64,000 nucleotides of DNA from Cryobacterium sp. Y82 (GTDB taxonomy: Bacteria > Actinomycetota > Actinomycetes > Actinomycetales > Microbacteriaceae). This document shows, piece after piece, positions 27,029 to 34,659 of the stretch; position 1 is the first letter of the stretch; the number at the start of each line of letters is the position of its first letter. The DNA lies in NCBI RefSeq assembly GCF_002929495.1, contig NZ_PJJJ01000036.1:311713-375712 (forward strand). The letters are read 5' to 3'. The translations under genes and the position numbers were made by a program. The notes under the pieces were generated by a model, which was given only the letters and a program-made list of their open reading frames with translations, made no database searches and had not been told where the DNA came from.

Positions 27029-28207
27029 ATGCCCGTGACGGGTAACCAGAGTTCCCTGGGCGAGGGCGACGATCTGGATCGGATCAGCGAGCATGTGGTC
27101 ACCGACGCAGCGTCCACGGATAACGCCGACACGGATTACGCCGACCTCGCCGGAGATCCCGGCGACACCTGGTGGGCCTCCGCCGACGACGACGAACCCG
27201 AGTTCGACGAGTCCAGCGTCCACGTGCGTCCCGGCCGCAAGGGCAGTAAACCCCGCTCCAAGACCCGTCCAAGCCATGAGGACGCCCTGACCGGGCGCAT
27301 TCTCTCGGTCGACCGCGGCCGTTACACGGTCATGCTCGATGAAAACCTGCCCACCGAGCGGCGCATTACGACCGCCAGGGCCAGCGAACTGCGCAAGCAG
27401 GCCGTCGTCAACGGCGACCGGGTCGACATCGTCGGCGACACAACCGGGGCCGAAGGCAGCCTGGCGCGCATCGTACGAATCGTGCCGCGGGGCACCCTGC
27501 TGCGGCGCAGCGCCGACGACACCGACGCCGTCGAGCGCGTGATCGTGGCCAATGCCGATCAAATGCTGATCGTGGTCGCTGCAGCCAACCCCCAACCGCG
27601 CATCCGCTTGGTGGATCGGTATCTGGTCGCGGCCTTTGACGCCGGCGTGAAGCCCATCCTGTGCGTCACCAAGACCGACCTGGCCGACCCCTCAGTATTC
27701 CTGGCCAATTTCGCCGGCCTCGACTTGCCCGTGTTTCAAAGCGGCGAGGGCGGCATGCCGATCGAAGCGATCTCGGCGGCGCTGGTCGGCCACGACACCG
27801 TCTTCGTCGGGCACTCCGGAGTCGGCAAGTCCACTCTCGTAAACGCGCTGGTACCGGGCACCAACCGGGCTATCGGCGTCGTCAACACCGTCACCGGGCG
27901 TGGCCGCCATACCTCGTCGTCGACCGTGTCGCTGCGCCTTCAAACGGATGCCGGCCGCGGCTGGGTCATTGACACTCCCGGTGTGCGGTCCTTCGGCCTT
28001 GGGCACATCAACACCGACAACATCCTCAAGGCCTTCACAGATCTCGCAACGATCGCCGAGCGCTGCCCGCGCGGCTGCACGCACCTGCCGAACTCGCCGG
28101 ACTGCGCCATCATCGAGGCTGTCGAGGCTCATGAACTCGGCGAGACCGGCCGGGTGCGTCTGGACTCCCTGCAGCGCCTTCTCGCCACCTTCGCGCCCGC
28201 TCGCTGA
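27029..28207 (+). CDS. rsgA: Ribosome small-subunit assembly GTPase RsgA
   Basis: A 392-residue circularly permuted GTPase. An acidic extension of about 85 residues precedes an OB-fold (about 88-150), then G4 (TKTDL), G1 (GHSGVGKST) and G3 (DTPGVRSFG) in permuted order, and a C-terminal zinc knuckle CPRGCTHLPNSPDC. It binds the 30S subunit and assists late maturation. The ATG follows the aroA TAG immediately, so translation is coupled. The extension is longer than in E. coli and may be a lineage feature. Confidence 0.94.
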   Translation: MPVTGNQSSLGEGDDLDRISEHVVTDAASTDNADTDYADLAGDPGDTWWASADDDEPEFDESSVHVRPGRKGSKPRSKTRPSHEDALTGRILSVDRGRYTVMLDENLPTERRITTARASELRKQAVVNGDRVDIVGDTTGAEGSLARIVRIVPRGTLLRRSADDTDAVERVIVANADQMLIVVAAANPQPRIRLVDRYLVAAFDAGVKPILCVTKTDLADPSVFLANFAGLDLPVFQSGEGGMPIEAISAALVGHDTVFVGHSGVGKSTLVNALVPGTNRAIGVVNTVTGRGRHTSSSTVSLRLQTDAGRGWVIDTPGVRSFGLGHINTDNILKAFTDLATIAERCPRGCTHLPNSPDCAIIEAVEAHELGETGRVRLDSLQRLLATFAPAR

Positions 28208-28239
28208 GCTCGTATCGCCGGCGCAGTTACGATGGAAGG

Positions 28240-28716
28240 ATGACGAATTCAGCACGCCTTGCAGTCGGCGACACGGCCCCCCAGTTCACCCTGACCGACC
28301 AGGACGGGGCATCCGTTTCGTTGGCCGACTTCGCGGGCAGCAAGGTCGTAGTCTATTTTTACCCGGCCGCGATGACCCCCGGGTGCACGACCCAGGCCTG
28401 CGATTTTCGCGACAACCTCGGATCGCTCAAATCGGCTGGCTACCAGGTACTCGGACTCTCGAAAGACGCTCCGGCCAAGCTTAAGAAGTTTCAGGAGCAC
28501 GACGCGGTGAACTTTCCACTGCTCAGCGACACCGACCTCGCCGTGCACCGCGCCTATGGGGCCTATGGGGAGAAAAACCTGTACGGCAAGATCGTGACCG
28601 GCGTGCTGCGGTCGACGCTCGTGCTTGATGAGGCCGGAATCATCACCCACGCCCTGTACAACGTCAAGGCCACGGGCCACGTAGCGAGCCTACGCAAGAA
28701 GCTCGGCATCGACTAG
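28240..28716 (+). CDS. bcp: Thioredoxin-dependent peroxiredoxin (Bcp/PrxQ)
   Basis: A 158-residue atypical 2-Cys peroxiredoxin. The active site is PAAMTPGCTTQACDF, with the peroxidatic Cys in PxxxTxxC and the resolving Cys five residues later, the PrxQ arrangement. It reduces hydroperoxides with thioredoxin in the cytosol, which fits the nearby SigH redox regulon. TACGAT at 28228-28233 is 6 nt before ATG, suggesting a leaderless mRNA; GGAAGG abuts the start too closely to work as a normal ribosome site. Confidence 0.93.
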   Translation: MTNSARLAVGDTAPQFTLTDQDGASVSLADFAGSKVVVYFYPAAMTPGCTTQACDFRDNLGSLKSAGYQVLGLSKDAPAKLKKFQEHDAVNFPLLSDTDLAVHRAYGAYGEKNLYGKIVTGVLRSTLVLDEAGIITHALYNVKATGHVASLRKKLGID

Positions 28717-28760
28717 TCGGGTGCGGCCTGATCGGGTCTTCACGGCCCGCACAGCGCCGC

Positions 28761-29210
28761 TCAGTCGGCTTCGGGCTTGGGTTCGTGGCTCGTCGCGGCG
28801 ACGACACGCGGGTTGAACACCAGTATGAGCACGATGATGGACGGCAACAGGAGTGCCCAGCCGACGTCAGGCCGAGCGTAGATCCCTTGAAAACAACCGA
28901 TCGCGATCATGACCAGTACGAGCTGCCACGTAACTGCAGCGCCGCGAATCCACGGACGCCGACGGAGAGCGCCGACCGTGATCGCACTGACCCACAGGGC
29001 AGCGACAACGATGAGGGCCAACAGGGCGAGCGAGGCTCCCACCGAGTTCGGCGTGGCGATGAGCAGTTCGAGCACCCACCAGGCGCTTAATGCCCACACG
29101 GCGAGGGCTTCCAGGGCGAGGAGTGCGATCAGTACCCCCAATAAGGGGGTACGCCGAATAGCCCGGAGGTCGATCCGGGCTGGGCGCCGCGCACCAGAGT
29201 CGCTGTTCAC
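28761..29210 (-). CDS. Four-helix membrane protein of unknown function
   Basis: A 149-residue protein with a basic N-terminus ([15 protein letters not shown]) and four hydrophobic helices at about 25-45, 52-75, 88-108 and 115-135, ending in a short acidic tail. I do not recognise the family; similar small proteins lie near rsgA and whiB1 in other actinobacteria. It converges on bcp with a 44-bp gap that can form a modest hairpin (gtgcggcc/cggcccgcac). Its start region faces the whiB1 promoter. Confidence 0.7.
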   Translation of the reverse strand: MNSDSGARRPARIDLRAIRRTPLLGVLIALLALEALAVWALSAWWVLELLIATPNSVGASLALLALIVVAALWVSAITVGALRRRPWIRGAAVTWQLVLVMIAIGCFQGIYARPDVGWALLLPSIIVLILVFNPRVVAATSHEPKPEAD

Positions 29211-29279
29211 AGCGAAAAACCATACAGAACTATTGATTTGATACCTCTATTATGGGACGATATTTGAGGCCCGGTTGAC

Positions 29280-29297
29280 GCTCACAGGGACGTGAGC
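29280..29297. promoter_or_regulatory. Inverted repeat in the whiB1 upstream region
   Basis: A perfect 6-6-6 inverted repeat (gctcac, 6 nt, gtgagc) lies about 107 bp before whiB1, in a 193-bp gap that is clearly richer in A+T than its surroundings. It may be a regulator site. It does not have the CRP order of half-sites. Confidence 0.3.
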
Positions 29298-29403
29298 TGT
29301 TTCGACGCGGTTATCGCGCAGATTCCACTTTCCTGCAACCGGCCATCACCCCTGCAACTCTGGCCACTCGGCCGTGCACCCATGTAATAAAAGGAGCATC
29401 CCT

Positions 29404-29652
29404 ATGGACTGGCGCGATAAAGCTGCCTGCCTCACCGCTGACCCGGAACTTTTCTTTCCGGTCGGCAACACTGGACCCGCAGTGGACCAGATCGAGAAGG
29501 CAAAATCAGTGTGTGCTCGATGCAACGTCACCGAGGTGTGCCTCCAGTACGCACTCGAAACCGGCCAGGACTCGGGAGTCTGGGGCGGTCTGAGCGAAGA
29601 CGAGCGCCGCGCACTCAAACGTCGCGCTGCACGCGCCCGCCGCGCTTCCTAG
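29404..29652 (+). CDS. whiB1: WhiB-family iron-sulfur transcription factor, WhiB1-like
   Basis: An 82-residue WhiB protein. The four cluster-binding cysteines are Cys9, Cys37, Cys40 and Cys46, followed by GVWGG (58-62) and a basic C-terminus (RRALKRRAARARR). In mycobacteria WhiB1 binds the primary sigma factor and its [4Fe-4S] cluster reacts with nitric oxide, which is notable given the NO reductase operon in this window. AAGGAG is 8 nt before the ATG. Length and neighbourhood (pdtaS next to it) support WhiB1 rather than other WhiB paralogues. Confidence 0.93.
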   Translation: MDWRDKAACLTADPELFFPVGNTGPAVDQIEKAKSVCARCNVTEVCLQYALETGQDSGVWGGLSEDERRALKRRAARARRAS

Positions 29653-29673
29653 TAGCCAGCGCAACCCAGAACG

Positions 29674-29722
29674 CGAGCCTACGGCCGTCCGGTACTCCCG
29701 GCGGCCGCTGGCTCGTTTTTTT
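29674..29722 (+). terminator. Intrinsic terminator of whiB1
   Basis: cgagcc (29674-29679) pairs with ggctcg (29710-29715), with an inner cggccg/cggccg stem, and is followed by seven T residues (29716-29722). This is the one classical hairpin-plus-T-run terminator seen in the window. Confidence 0.85.
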
Positions 29723-29766
29723 GTGCCCGCCAGCAGGCCATGCGACCGCGCGCATCCGCACCCGCA

Positions 29767-29793
29767 CCCGGGCCCGGGCCCGGGCCCGGGCCC
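29767..29793. repeat. CCCGGG hexamer repeat tract
   Basis: Four and a half tandem copies of CCCGGG make a 27-nt tract, with related gcgggccc and cgggcccggg pieces up to 29850. It lies in the 217-bp gap between whiB1 and pdtaS. Such tracts can change length by slippage and can form strong secondary structure. Confidence 0.8.
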
Positions 29794-29869
29794 AACTTAT
29801 GGCCGCGGGCCCAGTCTATAAACTGGTCTCGCGGTTCGGGCCCGGGCCCCATCCCAAAAGAGGCGGGGA

Positions 29870-31363
29870 CTAGCCTTCCTGCATGAACCGCAGGGGGATC
29901 TCGATCGTCACCTCGGTACCGCTACCCATCATGGTGTGCCAGTCGATGGTGCCACCAAGTTCGCCCTGAATGAGTGTGCGCACAATCTGCGTGCCGAGGC
30001 CGGAGCCCACCTTGCCCTCCGGTAGGCCAGCACCGGTATCGCGCACCATGACGGTGAGGGTCTCGTCGCTGCGCTGCGCCTCGATCGACACTTCGCCCTC
30101 ACGTCCGGCGAGTCCGTGCTCGACCGCGTTGGTGACAAGCTCCGTCAACACGAGCGCGAGCGGCGTCGCATAGGCGCTTGGCAGGGTGCCAAAGCTGCCG
30201 AAGGACTTCGGGTGCACGGTCGTATTGTGAGCGGATGCCACCTCCACCGTCAACAGCAATACCCGTTCAAAGACGGCGTCGAAGTCGACGATCTGGCTGA
30301 GCCCCTCCGACAGGGTGTCGTGCACAACGGCGATGGCGGCAACCCTCCGCATCGCTTGGGTCAGTGCCTCGCGCGCCCGGTCGGACTGGGTGCGCCTCGC
30401 CTGGATGCGCAGCAGGGAGGCCACGGTCTGCAGGTTGTTCTTAACCCGGTGGTGGATCTCCCGGATGGTCGCATCCTTGGTGATGAGCTCACGTTCCTGG
30501 TGGCGCAGCTCGCTGACGTCGCGGGACAAGATGATTGCACCAACGCGTTCTCCGCGATTGCGAATGGGAATCGCGCGGAGCGACACCGTCACCCCGCGCG
30601 CCTCGATATCGGTGCGCCACGGCGCCCGCCCGGTGACGACCAGGGGCAGCGACTCATCGACGACGGCGGTGCCGGTGAGCAGGCTCGTGGTGACCTCGGC
30701 GAGCGACTCCCCCTCGAGCTCTTCGGCGAAACCCATGCGGTTGAACGCGGAAAGCGCATTTGGGCTGGCAAAGGTGGTCAGGCCGTCGACGTCAAGACGC
30801 AGCAGGCCGTCGGACGCGCGCGGCGCGCCGCGGCGCGGACCGGTCGGCGCCCCGAGATCGGGAAAGTCGCCGGAGGCGATCATAGCGAAAAGGTCGTTCG
30901 CGCAGTCATTGAAGGTCAATTCCTGACGGCTCGGCGTGCGCGCCTCACTCAGGTTGGTGTGGCGGGTGAGCACCGCCACCGGGGCAGCCGTCACTTCGGA
31001 CCCGCTCGTGCTCAGCCGGCGCAGCACCGGAATGGCCCGCACGCGGGTGGGAGTCTCCTCGAACCAGGCCGGCGCATTGCGGTCGACGATCTTCGCGGTC
31101 TCGAAGGCTTCAGTGACCTGGTTGCGCCACTCCGCCTTGATGTGCTGGCCTACGAAGTCCCGATAAAACAGGGTGGCCGCGCTCGATGGACGCGCGTGCG
31201 CTACCGCGACGAAACTGTCGGAGGTCGTCGGAACCCACACGACGATATCCGCGAACGCGAGGTCGGCCAGCAGCTGGCCGTCCGCGACCAGCATATGCAG
31301 CCAGTCCACGTCTTCCGCGCTGCTGCGGCCCTGGGCAAGTACGAGATCACTGAGCGTCGACAC
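29870..31363 (-). CDS. pdtaS: PdtaS-type sensor histidine kinase (GAF-PAS-HisKA_2)
   Basis: A 497-residue soluble kinase. The start STLSDLVLAQGRS and LLADLAFADIVVWVP match the PdtaS GAF domain; a PAS domain follows (about 205-310), then the HisKA_2 histidine box REIHHRVKNNLQTVASLLR and a GHKL ATPase with LVLTELVTNAVEHG and DTGAGLPEG. Its partner PdtaR, an ANTAR antiterminator that acts on RNA, is not in this window. GTG 31363 was chosen by family alignment; upstream frames add unrelated residues. It is convergent with whiB1, the order known for Rv3219-Rv3220c. Confidence 0.92.
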   Translation of the reverse strand: MSTLSDLVLAQGRSSAEDVDWLHMLVADGQLLADLAFADIVVWVPTTSDSFVAVAHARPSSAATLFYRDFVGQHIKAEWRNQVTEAFETAKIVDRNAPAWFEETPTRVRAIPVLRRLSTSGSEVTAAPVAVLTRHTNLSEARTPSRQELTFNDCANDLFAMIASGDFPDLGAPTGPRRGAPRASDGLLRLDVDGLTTFASPNALSAFNRMGFAEELEGESLAEVTTSLLTGTAVVDESLPLVVTGRAPWRTDIEARGVTVSLRAIPIRNRGERVGAIILSRDVSELRHQERELITKDATIREIHHRVKNNLQTVASLLRIQARRTQSDRAREALTQAMRRVAAIAVVHDTLSEGLSQIVDFDAVFERVLLLTVEVASAHNTTVHPKSFGSFGTLPSAYATPLALVLTELVTNAVEHGLAGREGEVSIEAQRSDETLTVMVRDTGAGLPEGKVGSGLGTQIVRTLIQGELGGTIDWHTMMGSGTEVTIEIPLRFMQEG

Positions 31364-31407
31364 TCTCCATAGCCTAGGTGTAACCGTGGGTTCACATCGC
31401 CGTGGCC

Positions 31408-32670
31408 TCACATGACCGGGGCTGCCTTTCGTGCCCGCCACTTGACGCGCCGCGGCATCCGCGTGGATTCCGTGGCAGCAAGAACGATCAGGTCCTCCAA
31501 AACAAAACGACGGATGCTCACGCGCGCCGGAGACTTCGGGCTCGCGTCCCGCAGGGTTCGGCCGGTCAATACCGCCGCGTCCAGGGCACCCTGGTCGTGC
31601 GGCACCAGAATCGATGATTCTATGCCGCCGAAACGCAACAGCATTGACGTGACCTGTGCCCGCGGATTCAGCCCGACAGCACTCGCCCGCACCTGATTCA
31701 TCACAACGCTGACCGTACTGGCGCCGATCACCTCGGTGAGATCGCTCCAGGCACGAAGAAACCGGGCCATCCCCACCGGGTCCGCCAGCCCGCAGGCGAC
31801 GACGTGGTCGGCCGCGCGCAGGGCAGTGACGGTGGCGGCGTTCCGCCTTGGTGCCAACACGTCACTGGTCAGTTCTTCATCGCTTTCCAAACTGAACCCG
31901 GTATCCACCACCACGTAGTCCACCCAGTGGCGTAACGCGTCGATGGTGCGGGTGACCCGTTCGGTCGACAGTTCCGGCCAACGCGACGGCCTGCCGAGGC
32001 CGGTAAGCACCCAGAATGCTCCCTTGGGCGAGTTGTAGCGTTGCGCGATGCGTTCAAGCTCGGACTGGTTGAGGCTGTCGCTGCCAGCCAGCCGGCACGC
32101 GGCAGCGAAGCCCGGTGCTTCATCGAGCATGCCAAGGCTCGGGGCGATCGAGGCGCTGTAGGTGTCGACGTCGGCCAGCACGACAGTGTGGCCAGCTGCC
32201 GCGATTTCCGCCGCGATGTTGATGGCGAGCGTGGTGCGCCCTGGGGCGCCGCACGGGCCCCACACCGCGATCACCGAGCCGGTGTTGAGCGCGCCGCCGG
32301 TGAAATGCCGTTCCCCCACCCGCAACGGAACGACAACGCCCGACACGAGCAGGTCTTCGATCTCCGACCAGTCGCAGGGTATCGCGACCGTTTCGTACAG
32401 GCCGAGCGTGGCCGCGTGTCGCCGCTCCTGTTCGGTCGCGGTCAGGGCGACGACCCGGATGCCGCGCTCGTCGCACGCGGCGATCAGCTGGCCGGTCAAG
32501 GATTCCCGGCGACCGCTGACGACGACGACGTGCGGCTGCCCATGCGAGAGCGTCTCGAGGAACTCCCGGGCGGTATCAACGCGCGTGACAACGCTGTGCC
32601 CACAATCCACGATCTCAGCCAGCATCTGCTGCTCGGTCGCTCGGTCCAGCACGAGCGCGAGCCTGGCCAT
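31408..32670 (-). CDS. CpaE/MinD-like P-loop ATPase with receiver-like N-terminus
   Basis: A 420-residue protein. Residues 1-115 look like a degenerate receiver domain (LALVLDRATEQQMLAEIV; PHVVVVSGRRES), and a MinD/ParA-type ATPase follows, with the deviant P-loop GPCGAPGRTTLAIN near residue 135 and LADVDTYSASIAPSLG. This is the CpaE/TadZ layout, which places pilus or secretion machinery at the pole. Its start shares one base with the stop of the SAF protein gene upstream. No pilin, TadA, TadB or TadC gene is near, so it is an orphan pair or the rest lies elsewhere. Confidence 0.75.
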   Translation of the reverse strand: MARLALVLDRATEQQMLAEIVDCGHSVVTRVDTAREFLETLSHGQPHVVVVSGRRESLTGQLIAACDERGIRVVALTATEQERRHAATLGLYETVAIPCDWSEIEDLLVSGVVVPLRVGERHFTGGALNTGSVIAVWGPCGAPGRTTLAINIAAEIAAAGHTVVLADVDTYSASIAPSLGMLDEAPGFAAACRLAGSDSLNQSELERIAQRYNSPKGAFWVLTGLGRPSRWPELSTERVTRTIDALRHWVDYVVVDTGFSLESDEELTSDVLAPRRNAATVTALRAADHVVACGLADPVGMARFLRAWSDLTEVIGASTVSVVMNQVRASAVGLNPRAQVTSMLLRFGGIESSILVPHDQGALDAAVLTGRTLRDASPKSPARVSIRRFVLEDLIVLAATESTRMPRRVKWRARKAAPVM

Positions 32671-33305
32671 CAGGGCACCACCGGGGTGTTCACGGGCACG
32701 ATCGCGAGGGCATCACCGTTCATGATCGCTTCCAGCACCGCACCCACACTGGCCTTGGGCACGAGCATCTCGACGGATTGACCGTTGTCGGCCGCGATGA
32801 TGCCGGTCGGTTCGACGATACGTACGACAACGGCCTGCCCCACCAGAATCGTCGGCGGAGCGTATTCGCTGGGCCCGGTTGCCCGCGCCGACCAGATATC
32901 GACGACGGAGCCCGCCACGATGGACGCAGCCAGCCTTCCGGGGATATCAACGACGACACTGGTCACGTCCCTTCCCAACGCTTGTCCGACCGCGGACCGT
33001 GCCACGAGTTCGCCGGCCAGAATGGTCTGGGTGACAAGCAGACCGCGCTGGAGGTCGGCCGCCGGCACAAGATACAGGTCGGCCGTGCCGCCGAGCTGCA
33101 CCCGGCTCTCCACGAGGTCGGCCGACCTGAGCTGGTCTCCGACGGTCAGTGTGTGCCGTGCGGTGTAGACCGCCGTGGTGCGATCACTGCCGGCGACGAT
33201 CGCGCCGACTCCCGCGATCGACGCAGCGACCAGCACCAGCCCGATAACAAATCGGGGATCGACCCAGAACCGGCGGCGCGTACGTGTGGGACGCGTTGTT
33301 TTCAT
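32670..33305 (-). CDS. Membrane-anchored SAF-domain protein (CpaB/RcpC-like)
   Basis: A 211-residue protein with a basic cytosolic start (TRPTRTRRRFWVDPR), one membrane helix (about 18-38), and an extracytoplasmic SAF domain: YTARHTLTVGDQLRSADLVESRV, then the second beta-clip half VVVDIPGRLAASIVAGSVVDIW. CpaB/RcpC proteins of Tad pilus systems have this plan. It is one base from the CpaE-like ATPase gene, and the pair probably works together at the envelope. No secretin is expected in an actinobacterium. Confidence 0.75.
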   Translation of the reverse strand: MKTTRPTRTRRRFWVDPRFVIGLVLVAASIAGVGAIVAGSDRTTAVYTARHTLTVGDQLRSADLVESRVQLGGTADLYLVPAADLQRGLLVTQTILAGELVARSAVGQALGRDVTSVVVDIPGRLAASIVAGSVVDIWSARATGPSEYAPPTILVGQAVVVRIVEPTGIIAADNGQSVEMLVPKASVGAVLEAIMNGDALAIVPVNTPVVP

Positions 33306-33384
33306 CCGTTACCTCGCTTGTCTGTAGCGCTTCTGATGGTGCGTTGGGCACTGTCGTGCCCGACCGCGGAAAATCATGGAAAAG

Positions 33385-33393
33385 TTATCCACA
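33385..33393 (+). promoter_or_regulatory. Isolated perfect DnaA box
   Basis: TTATCCACA, the consensus DnaA box, lies in the 89-bp gap between the SAF gene and the hypothetical gene, with a slightly A-rich flank (ggaaaagttatcc). A single box may reflect DnaA-dependent regulation or titration, or may be chance. No origin features accompany it. Confidence 0.35.
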
Positions 33394-33394
33394 T

Positions 33395-33994
33395 CTATCC
33401 GAGCCGGATGACGTGAATTTGCCATAACGGCACGAGACGATAATGCAAAACTTCCGGCGCGCGGCGCAGCGTTCCGAGCGGATGCACCGCCAGATCGAGG
33501 TGGTCACGCGCGACGCGGTCGATGGTGCCGGCCAGGACACCACCGCGGGTCTCGAGCTCTACGCTGCGCCGCCGCCGGCACAGGTCCCGGAGCACAAAGG
33601 GGAATCCGACGCGGTCGATTAGCTTTCCGGTGGATTCAGACTCGACCGCGATCGAGGCCAGATTCTGCTCGTCGCTGAGTACCACACCGGCGATAGCCGA
33701 GAGAGGGATCACACACTGAACTCGACCGTTCCCGGCGCCCGGTAAATCGGCCGCGAGCCAGTCGCGACCGAGTGCCGTCGGACGAACCGCGATAGTTTCA
33801 CCGGAGACCAGCACGATGCGCAGCTGCAGCGTGCCACCGAGGCCGACCGACCGCACCACGTTACTCAATCGCGTGCGCAGGGAGAGCTTGTCCAACCGCG
33901 CACGTTCTTCCTGCAGGCGTAGGTCAGTAGCTTCGGAGTGCAGCTCGCGTTCGAGTTGCCCTTCGAGGTCATTAAACAAATCGTCCCAGCGCAC
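33395..33994 (-). CDS. Conserved-looking hypothetical protein, predicted soluble
   Basis: A 199-residue protein with a charged coiled-coil-like N-terminus (FNDLEGQLERELHSEATDLRLQEE split over residues 7-30) followed by a beta-rich part (LQLRIVLVSGETIAVRP; CVIPLSAIAGVVLS; GTIDRVARDHLDLAVHPLG). The last part has an Sm- or Tudor-like alternation that could be an RNA- or protein-binding barrel, but that is a guess. I do not recognise the family. It lies before the SAF-CpaE pair in the same direction and may be co-expressed across the 89-bp gap with the DnaA box. Confidence 0.65.
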   Translation of the reverse strand: MRWDDLFNDLEGQLERELHSEATDLRLQEERARLDKLSLRTRLSNVVRSVGLGGTLQLRIVLVSGETIAVRPTALGRDWLAADLPGAGNGRVQCVIPLSAIAGVVLSDEQNLASIAVESESTGKLIDRVGFPFVLRDLCRRRRSVELETRGGVLAGTIDRVARDHLDLAVHPLGTLRRAPEVLHYRLVPLWQIHVIRLG

Positions 33995-34126
33995 ACGTCG
34001 AAAGTAGCCGACCCCGGACGATCTCGCTCGCGTTGTGCACAGGCTCTTTAAGCGCTAGACAGCGCGGTAATCAAGCTGATTAGGTTTTGCGCCACAAGAG
34101 TTGCACGTTTGATATCAGGAGGAACA

Positions 34127-34567
34127 ATGACGTCATCTGGTTCCGGCGCTTCCAGCGCGCAGGTGCCCCCCTTGGAGGCCCGCATCGATGCACGCGGAGT
34201 CAGCTCACAGCCGATTGGACAGTCGCACCGGCCCGAAGCGGAGAAGGTCCTGCGCGCCCTGGCCTTGCGGGCTGTCGAAGTCATCGCCGGAGCCAGGGAC
34301 CTCGAGCAACTGGCGCGCTGGGTCACCGACGACGTCTACGCTCGTCTGCGAGTGCGTGTGTCGATCGCTGCTCGCGCCAGAGCAATCACAGGAATCGACG
34401 CTGAACGGCCACGGTTGTGGATCGACCATGTCAAGACCTGGCCAACCGACACCGGCGGTTTCAACGCAGTGATCCTGGTGTACGACAAACGCCGAGCGCA
34501 CGTCGTCTCGGTGCAGTTGGAGGGCCTGGATCAGCGCTGGCGCGCCACTGTTCTCGTAGTCATGTGA
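34127..34567 (+). CDS. Rv3235-like protein (DUF6459)
   Basis: A 146-residue protein. The first 45 residues are low in structure; the rest matches the Rv3235 family (LRALALRAVEVIAGARDLEQLARWVTDDVYARL in the helical half, then VVSVQLEGLDQRWRATVL at the end). These proteins are encoded beside secA throughout actinobacteria and their role is unknown. A perfect AGGAGG with 5-nt spacing fixes ATG 34127. It converges on secA across a shared hairpin. 33995-34126 is divergent promoter space. Confidence 0.8.
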   Translation: MTSSGSGASSAQVPPLEARIDARGVSSQPIGQSHRPEAEKVLRALALRAVEVIAGARDLEQLARWVTDDVYARLRVRVSIAARARAITGIDAERPRLWIDHVKTWPTDTGGFNAVILVYDKRRAHVVSVQLEGLDQRWRATVLVVM

Positions 34568-34612
34568 CGTACGGGCAGCACCGCCGGCAGACGAATGCGC
34601 AGCACGCCCCAG

Positions 34613-34645
34613 GACAACGCACGCCACGACTGGGCGTGCGTTGTC
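34613..34645. terminator. Bidirectional hairpin between Rv3235-like gene and secA
   Basis: Perfect 13-bp arms (34613-34625 and 34633-34645) around a 7-nt loop lie between two convergent genes. The T content after the stem is low on both sides. Confidence 0.65.
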
Positions 34646-34659
34646 GCCGTTCGCCGGGA

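Noticed and set aside
29280..29297. CRP site upstream of whiB1
   Set aside because: CRP sites have TGTGA-N6-TCACA; here the half-sites are in the opposite order (CTCAC-N6-GTGAG).
31408..33305. Complete Tad pilus locus
   Set aside because: Only CpaE-like and SAF genes are present; no pilin, prepilin peptidase, TadA, TadB or TadC.
33385..33393. Replication origin
   Set aside because: Only one DnaA box, no AT-rich unwinding region, and no dnaA/dnaN genes.
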